Below are positions 5,132 through 9,151 of a stretch of 9,151 nucleotides of DNA, piece by piece. Where the stretch lies: positions 1 through 9,151 of the forward strand of contig JAICQI010000191.1 in the NCBI GenBank assembly GCA_025937955.1, in the 5' to 3' direction. The translations under genes and the position numbers were made by a program. Positions within the stretch are counted from its first letter, which is position 1; every line of letters starts with the position of its first letter. Under the pieces are notes generated by a model. That model was given only the letters and a program-made list of their open reading frames with translations, ran no database searches and had not been told where the DNA came from. The DNA is from Pyrinomonadaceae bacterium. Lineage in GTDB: Bacteria; Acidobacteriota; Blastocatellia; Pyrinomonadales; Pyrinomonadaceae.

Positions 5132-7135
5132 ATGAATCGATTAATCGCCCTTCGCTTAATAGTCAGCTCCCTTTTTCTGTGTACGTGTCTTGCGGCCACA
5201 ACCTTGGCCCAAACCGCATCGCCATCGCCGTCACCTTCTCCATCGCCGTCGAATCCGTTTGCTCCTGAACCGGCGCCAACGTTACCAGCGGGAATGACAG
5301 GCTCGGACGCCAACGATCCGAGATCTAAATTGAAACCAGGGTTTAACGATGCCGGCGAAGCAGCATTGGGTCTAAAGCATCTGATGCTGGTCCCCAAGCC
5401 AAACGCGTTCCAACTCCCTGTCAGCGATCCTAACGATCCAAAGGTGAAGGAAGTCCTGAGTCGATTCGGCGCACCCATGAGTGAAGTCGAGAAGTTACCG
5501 AAGCCCGTGCAGTTAGTTACCGCACAGCTCGCATTCGCGAACTCTGACATCGCGTTTCAGGGCAATCACCTGTTCCTCGGAAATTTCTACGGCATGAGCA
5601 TCTACGACATTTCCAACCCGGCAAAACCAAAGTTGTTGACTACGATGGTGTGCCCGGGTGGCCAGGGCGATCCGTCGGTTTACAAAAACCTGCTCTTCAT
5701 GTCGGTGGAAATGCCGAACGGACGCCTGGATTGCGGCACGCAGGGATTTCCGCCGGCGCCACCGCAGCCTTCGCCTTCGCCTTCTCCCGCTGATGGACCG
5801 AATCAGGTTACTCCGCCGCCGGCGCAGAAAGATCGCTTCCGCGGCGTGAGAATATTCGATATCAGCGACATAAAAAATCCGAAGCAAGTGGCGGCGGTGC
5901 AAACTTGCCGCGGGTCACACACACATACGCTCGTTGTCGATCCGAATGACAAAGACAACGTTTACATCTACGTCTCGGGAACTTCGTTTGTCCGCCAACC
6001 TGAAGAGTTGGCCGGGTGCTCGGGTGAGACTCCGGATAAAGATCCGAATACGGCACGCTTTCGCATCGACATAATTAAGGTCCCGCTCGCGAGACCGCAG
6101 GACGCGAAGGTCGTCTCGTCTCCACGGATATTCGGGGATCCGCAAACGGGCGCTTTGAACGCGCTGAAAAGCGGTGAAACTCATGGCAAGGATAAACCCA
6201 CAGACACCGATCAGTGCCACGACATTACTGTTTACTCACAGCTTGGGCTCGCGGCTGGCGCTTGCTCCGGAAACGGAATCCTTTTGGACATCAAAGATCC
6301 GGCAAATCCAAAGCGCCTCGACGCGGTCAACGATCCTAATTACGCGTACTGGCACTCAGCGTCATTTTCGAATGACGGGAAGAAAGTTGTATTCACCGAC
6401 GAGTGGGGCGGTGGCATGGCTGCACGTTGTCGCGCGAACGATCCGAACAAGTGGGGCGCTAATGCGATCTTCACCGTCCAAGACAACAAACTGAAGTTCG
6501 GGAATTACTACAAGTTACCCGCCGCGCAAGGCGACAGTGAAAACTGTGTGGCGCACAATGGCTCGCTGATTCCGATTCCCGGTCGCGATATCAAAGTGCA
6601 GGCGTGGTACCAGGGCGGCATCTCCATCATGGATTTCACCGACGCGGCGCATCCGGTTGAGATCGGTTATTTCGATCGCGGCCCTATTTATCCAAACCTG
6701 CTCGTGCTCGGCGGCGACTGGTCCTCTTACTGGTTCAACGGCTACATCTACGCTTCAGAGATCGCGCGCGGTCTTGATGTATTCGAGCTGGTGCCGACGA
6801 GGAACCTTACGCAGAACGAGATCGACGCTGCGAAACTGGTTCGCATGAGTGAGTTGAACGTACAGAACCAGCAGAAGATGGAATGGCCGCGAAAGTTGGT
6901 TGTCGCGAAGGCTTACCTCGATCAACTCGAACGCTCGCGTGCATTGCCGGCAGATGAAATCATGAAACTGCGTCTGGCAATCCGTAACGCAGAAGGTGCG
7001 AAACTGAACGCAAGCGAGCTGGCAAAACTCCGGAACCTGGCGCCGTCCCTGGAAACCGCCGCCAAGGCAAAGGGCGAAGCAGACACAAACCGCTTGCTCG
7101 CCCTCGCCGAAATCCTAAAGAGCCCTGAGCTTTGA
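5132..7135 (+). CDS. Secreted LVIVD-repeat (beta-propeller-like) protein
   Basis: A 667-residue protein. A Sec signal peptide covers about residues 1-26 (cut TTLA-QT), followed by a Pro-Ser tract (30-40). LVIVD-type blades follow: 'NFYGMSIYDISNPAKPKLLT' (151-170), 'GVRIFDISDIKNPKQVAAV' (238-256), 'GNGILLDIKDPANPKRLDAV' (380-399) and 'QGGISIMDFTDAAHPVEIGY' (494-513), each of the form '(I/L)(Y/F/M)DI-x-(N/D)P'. Conserved His/Asp/Cys positions ('GSHTHTLVVDP', 261-271; 'DTDQCHDITV', 358-367; 'YWHSASFS', 406-413) may form a site, perhaps for metal. A second Pro-Ser tract (208-230) sits in a loop. Residues about 560-665 are a helical C-terminal region. Function is unknown; the family is extracytoplasmic and often found beside DUF305, as here. 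AGGA at 5122-5125, overlapping the upstream stop codon, is a good ribosome site 6 nt from the ATG. Confidence 0.85.
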   Translation: MNRLIALRLIVSSLFLCTCLAATTLAQTASPSPSPSPSPSNPFAPEPAPTLPAGMTGSDANDPRSKLKPGFNDAGEAALGLKHLMLVPKPNAFQLPVSDPNDPKVKEVLSRFGAPMSEVEKLPKPVQLVTAQLAFANSDIAFQGNHLFLGNFYGMSIYDISNPAKPKLLTTMVCPGGQGDPSVYKNLLFMSVEMPNGRLDCGTQGFPPAPPQPSPSPSPADGPNQVTPPPAQKDRFRGVRIFDISDIKNPKQVAAVQTCRGSHTHTLVVDPNDKDNVYIYVSGTSFVRQPEELAGCSGETPDKDPNTARFRIDIIKVPLARPQDAKVVSSPRIFGDPQTGALNALKSGETHGKDKPTDTDQCHDITVYSQLGLAAGACSGNGILLDIKDPANPKRLDAVNDPNYAYWHSASFSNDGKKVVFTDEWGGGMAARCRANDPNKWGANAIFTVQDNKLKFGNYYKLPAAQGDSENCVAHNGSLIPIPGRDIKVQAWYQGGISIMDFTDAAHPVEIGYFDRGPIYPNLLVLGGDWSSYWFNGYIYASEIARGLDVFELVPTRNLTQNEIDAAKLVRMSELNVQNQQKMEWPRKLVVAKAYLDQLERSRALPADEIMKLRLAIRNAEGAKLNASELAKLRNLAPSLETAAKAKGEADTNRLLALAEILKSPEL

Positions 7136-7142
7136 TCAATTT

Positions 7143-7189
7143 AGCCACGGATTCACGCGGATGAACACGGATTGATCCGTGTCCATCCG
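7143..7189 (+). repeat. Dispersed 'CACGGATTCACGCGGATGAA' repeat with long hairpin
   Basis: The short gap between the LVIVD and M1 genes is filled by a repeat beginning AGCCACGGATTCACGCGGAT. At 7158-7189 it forms a 15-bp stem (CGGATGAACACGGAT against ATCCGTGTCCATCCG, one mismatch) with a TG loop, followed by TTTAAT. It is a type of intergenic repeat I recognise from Acidobacteriota and similar genomes. In RNA the hairpin could act as a weak terminator or processing site and lower M1 expression relative to the upstream genes (inference). Confidence 0.65.
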
Positions 7190-7220
7190 TTTAATCAGGC
7201 GAACAACGTAAGAATTGATC

Positions 7221-8876
7221 ATGCGTACATTAAAAATCATTGCCCTCGCGATATTTCTACAGCTGCTAATTGGCGCCAGTTATGTTTTGGCCCAAACCAA
7301 AGATGTCACTCGCCAGGAAACACTACGTGGATCGGTGACTCCCGAGCGTGAGTGGTGGGACGTGCTGCACTATCACTTACAAGTGGAGTTCTTGCCTGAG
7401 ACCAGGAGGTTGAGAGGGTCGAACACGATCACGTTCAAGACGCTTAAGCCAGGAAACAAAATGCAGATTGATCTGCAGCCGCCGTTAGCGATTACAAAGG
7501 TCACGCACGGCGATGCGCAGCTCAAGTTTGAGCGTGAAGGCAATGTCTATTGGGTAATGTTCGGGAAGGAACTTCCAAACGGAGTCGAAGACAAGATTGA
7601 AGTCTTTTACGAAGGGGTTCCGGTTGTGAGTAAGAATCCGCCCTGGGTTGGTGGGATAACCTGGGGACGAGATGATCTGGGAGAGCATTTTATCGTTACG
7701 ACTTGTCAGGGTATCGGTGCGAGCATCTGGTGGCCCAATAAAGATCATGGAGCTGATGAACCCGATCGCGGAATGCGAACCAGTGTGACGGTGCCGGAGA
7801 ATCTGGTTGCCGTGTCCAACGGTCGCTTGAAAAAGACCGACCACAACGTTGCCAGTAAGACCAGGACTTATCACTGGGAAGTGCTGAACCCAATCAATAA
7901 CTATGGCGTCAACGTCAATATCGGCAACTATGTAACCTTTTCTGAAAAGTATAAGGGTAAAGGTGGCGTGTTGGATATTGACTATTGGGTGCTACCGCAT
8001 CAGAAAGATGCCGCGCTCAGGCAGTTTAAGGAAGTGGCGCGCACGCTGGAGGCGTTCGAACACTGGTTTGGAAAGTATCCGTTTTATGAAGACAGCTACA
8101 AGCTGGTGACGGTTTCATATCCCGGCATGGAGCATCAAAGCTCCGTTACTTACGGCAACTGGTTTCGAAATGGCTACCTGCACCGCGATCCGTGCGGCTG
8201 CGGCGTCGGGTTTAAGTTTGACTTCATCATCGTTCACGAATCCGCGCATGAGTGGTTCGGCAATAACATATCTATGAAAGACGCTGCCGACATGTGGATT
8301 CATGAAGGCTTCGCCAATTACACGGAGAACCTATTCGTCGAATACCACTTCGGGAAAAAAGACGCGGAAGATTACGTGATCGGCACGCGTCGCAGCATCA
8401 GAAACGACCGCCCGATCATTGGTGTTTACGGGACGAACCGGCAAGGGTCAGGCGACATGTATCCGAAAGGCGGAAACATGTTGCACACCATTCGTCACAT
8501 CATCAACGACGATGCGAAATGGCTTTCGATCCTGCGCGGGCTCAACGCTGACTTCTGGCACCAGACTGTTACTACGGAACAGGTTGAGTCGTACATCATC
8601 AAGAAGGCGGGCATTGATCTCAGCAAGATATTTGACCAGTACCTGCGGACGACAAACATTCCGTTGTTGCGATACGAAGTGAGCGGGAAGACCGTGACGT
8701 TTCTTTATGACAGAGTCGTTAAAGGTTTCGCCATGCCGCTTCGCGTAAGTATCAATGGCAAGGAGATGGTGATCACGCCGAGCGAGACTAAGCAGACGCT
8801 CGAATACGCTGAAGAGGTCAAGACGTTCGAGGTCAATCGCAACTTCTATATCGAGGCGGAGAAGAGTGATCTGTAA
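7221..8876 (+). CDS. Secreted M1-family (gluzincin) metallopeptidase, short form
   Basis: A 551-residue protein from ATG 7221; a TTG at 7215 is also in frame but less likely. The signal peptide covers about residues 1-24 (cut YVLA-QT). Residues 40-255 form the M1 N-terminal beta domain. The catalytic domain has 'YPGMEHQSS' (300-308), the exopeptidase-type GxMEN equivalent. The zinc site is 'HESAHEWFGNN' (339-349) with the third ligand Glu362 in 'WIHEGF', exactly 18 residues after the second His, i.e. HExxH-x18-E. The transition-state Tyr414 is probably in 'MYPKGGNMLH'. The protein ends soon after a small beta domain and lacks the large helical C-terminal domain of PepN-type enzymes. Expected activity: zinc-dependent removal of N-terminal residues from peptides outside the cytoplasm. 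GMEHQ replaces GAMEN, which is common in bacterial members. It is separated from the LVIVD gene by a hairpin repeat and overlaps the next gene's ATG by one base. Confidence 0.9.
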   Translation: MRTLKIIALAIFLQLLIGASYVLAQTKDVTRQETLRGSVTPEREWWDVLHYHLQVEFLPETRRLRGSNTITFKTLKPGNKMQIDLQPPLAITKVTHGDAQLKFEREGNVYWVMFGKELPNGVEDKIEVFYEGVPVVSKNPPWVGGITWGRDDLGEHFIVTTCQGIGASIWWPNKDHGADEPDRGMRTSVTVPENLVAVSNGRLKKTDHNVASKTRTYHWEVLNPINNYGVNVNIGNYVTFSEKYKGKGGVLDIDYWVLPHQKDAALRQFKEVARTLEAFEHWFGKYPFYEDSYKLVTVSYPGMEHQSSVTYGNWFRNGYLHRDPCGCGVGFKFDFIIVHESAHEWFGNNISMKDAADMWIHEGFANYTENLFVEYHFGKKDAEDYVIGTRRSIRNDRPIIGVYGTNRQGSGDMYPKGGNMLHTIRHIINDDAKWLSILRGLNADFWHQTVTTEQVESYIIKKAGIDLSKIFDQYLRTTNIPLLRYEVSGKTVTFLYDRVVKGFAMPLRVSINGKEMVITPSETKQTLEYAEEVKTFEVNRNFYIEAEKSDL

Positions 8877-9121
8877 TGGCAGGGCTGGAGATCCTGATCG
8901 CCAGGTTCTTTTCTGTTAGCTTGTTTTTGATAGGGCTCTCACACCTCATTCAGCCACGTTTTTGGCGAGACTACTTTATAAAAATTAAGGAAACCGGTGC
9001 GGCAGGGATCATTATCGCGAGGTACACACTGCCGCAGGGACTGCTGATCGTCCTGGGCTTTCGGAAGATGCCACGGGCTTGTCCCGTGGAGGCTCACGCT
9101 CTCCGCTACACGCCCGCCTAA
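8876..9121 (+). CDS. Small membrane protein, C-terminus replaced by REP sequence (probably truncated)
   Basis: The ATG overlaps the M1 stop codon (TAATG), suggesting translational coupling. Residues 1-61 look like a genuine membrane protein: helix 'LEILIARFFSVSLFLIGLSH', a short basic loop ('QPRFWRDYFIKIKE'), then a second helix 'GAAGIIIARYTLPQGLLIVL'. From about residue 62 the sequence is translated REP element ('KMPRACPVEAHALRYTPA', 64-81), ending at TAA 9119-9121. The native C-terminus, expected to contain further transmembrane helices, is missing and may resume beyond the window. I recognise no named family. The product may be a pseudogene or a shortened but still membrane-inserted peptide. 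Confidence 0.6.
   Translation: MAGLEILIARFFSVSLFLIGLSHLIQPRFWRDYFIKIKETGAAGIIIARYTLPQGLLIVLGFRKMPRACPVEAHALRYTPA
9066..9113 (+). repeat. REP element B (inside the preceding reading frame)
   Basis: AGATG is followed by the palindrome CCACGGG-CTTGT-CCCGTGG (9071-9089) and a tail with CTCACG and GCTACAC. It is the plus-orientation counterpart of the element at 782-831, with near-identical palindrome and similar tail. It supplies the last codons and the sequence just before the stop of the small membrane protein gene. Confidence 0.88.
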
Positions 9122-9133
9122 AAATCGCGCTTA

Positions 9134-9151
9134 GATGCCACGGGCTTGTCC
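9134..9151 (+). repeat. REP element C (cut by the window edge)
   Basis: AGATGCCACGGGCTTGTCC repeats element B exactly up to the window end, starting 67-68 bp downstream of it and in the same orientation. Elements B and C are therefore the start of a direct tandem REP cluster, which continues out of view. Confidence 0.8.

Noticed and set aside
5217..5252. Pro-Ser codon tract as a CRISPR-like or regulatory tandem repeat
   Set aside because: It is an in-frame low-complexity linker after the signal peptide, with a second similar tract in the same protein.

Overview
The window looks like a chromosomal segment of an uncultivated Acidobacteriota, most likely Blastocatellia/Pyrinomonadales-like. This is inferred from four things. 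The sigma-factor and TPR anti-sigma pair is of a type I associate with that group. A DUF305 gene sits directly before an LVIVD-repeat gene. Exported proteins are cut before Gln. Dispersed 'CACGGATTCACGCGGATGAA' and 'CTCTGTGTTCTCTGTGTCTC' repeats are present. No rRNA, tRNA or CRISPR array was seen.

Layout: (1) 1-736, minus strand, running off the left edge: an IS200-like (Y1/HUH) REP-associated transposase made of two fused Y1 domains. Its visible catalytic residues are split between the halves. (2) 782-831: a REP palindrome just upstream of that gene. Related copies lie at the right edge (9066-9113, and 9134 onward), so the window is bracketed by the presumed substrates of the transposase. 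(3) 883-2784, plus strand: a tightly overlapping cluster of a SAM methyltransferase, a four-helix membrane protein (ATGA overlap), a small gene broken by one frameshift, and an ECF-like sigma factor (ATGA overlap). A membrane-anchored TPR protein with a zinc-less anti-sigma-like N-terminus follows at 2845-3918. (4) 3968-4414, minus strand: a PsiE-like membrane protein, convergent with the TPR gene and divergent from the next operon. (5) 4470-9121, plus strand: an export operon. It holds a DUF305 protein whose signal peptide is encoded by a dispersed repeat, a large secreted LVIVD-repeat protein, a short secreted M1-family metallopeptidase, and a small membrane protein whose C-terminus has been replaced by REP sequence.

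The sigma and TPR genes probably form a regulatory pair (sigma plus membrane-bound controller). The DUF305, LVIVD and M1 genes are co-directional, all carry Sec-type signal peptides and act outside the cytoplasm; any shared substrate is unknown. The strongest unusual signals are the tandem-Y1 transposase with split active-site residues, the REP family that has edited a coding sequence, the repeat-derived signal peptide, and the frameshifted small gene hidden between two genes.
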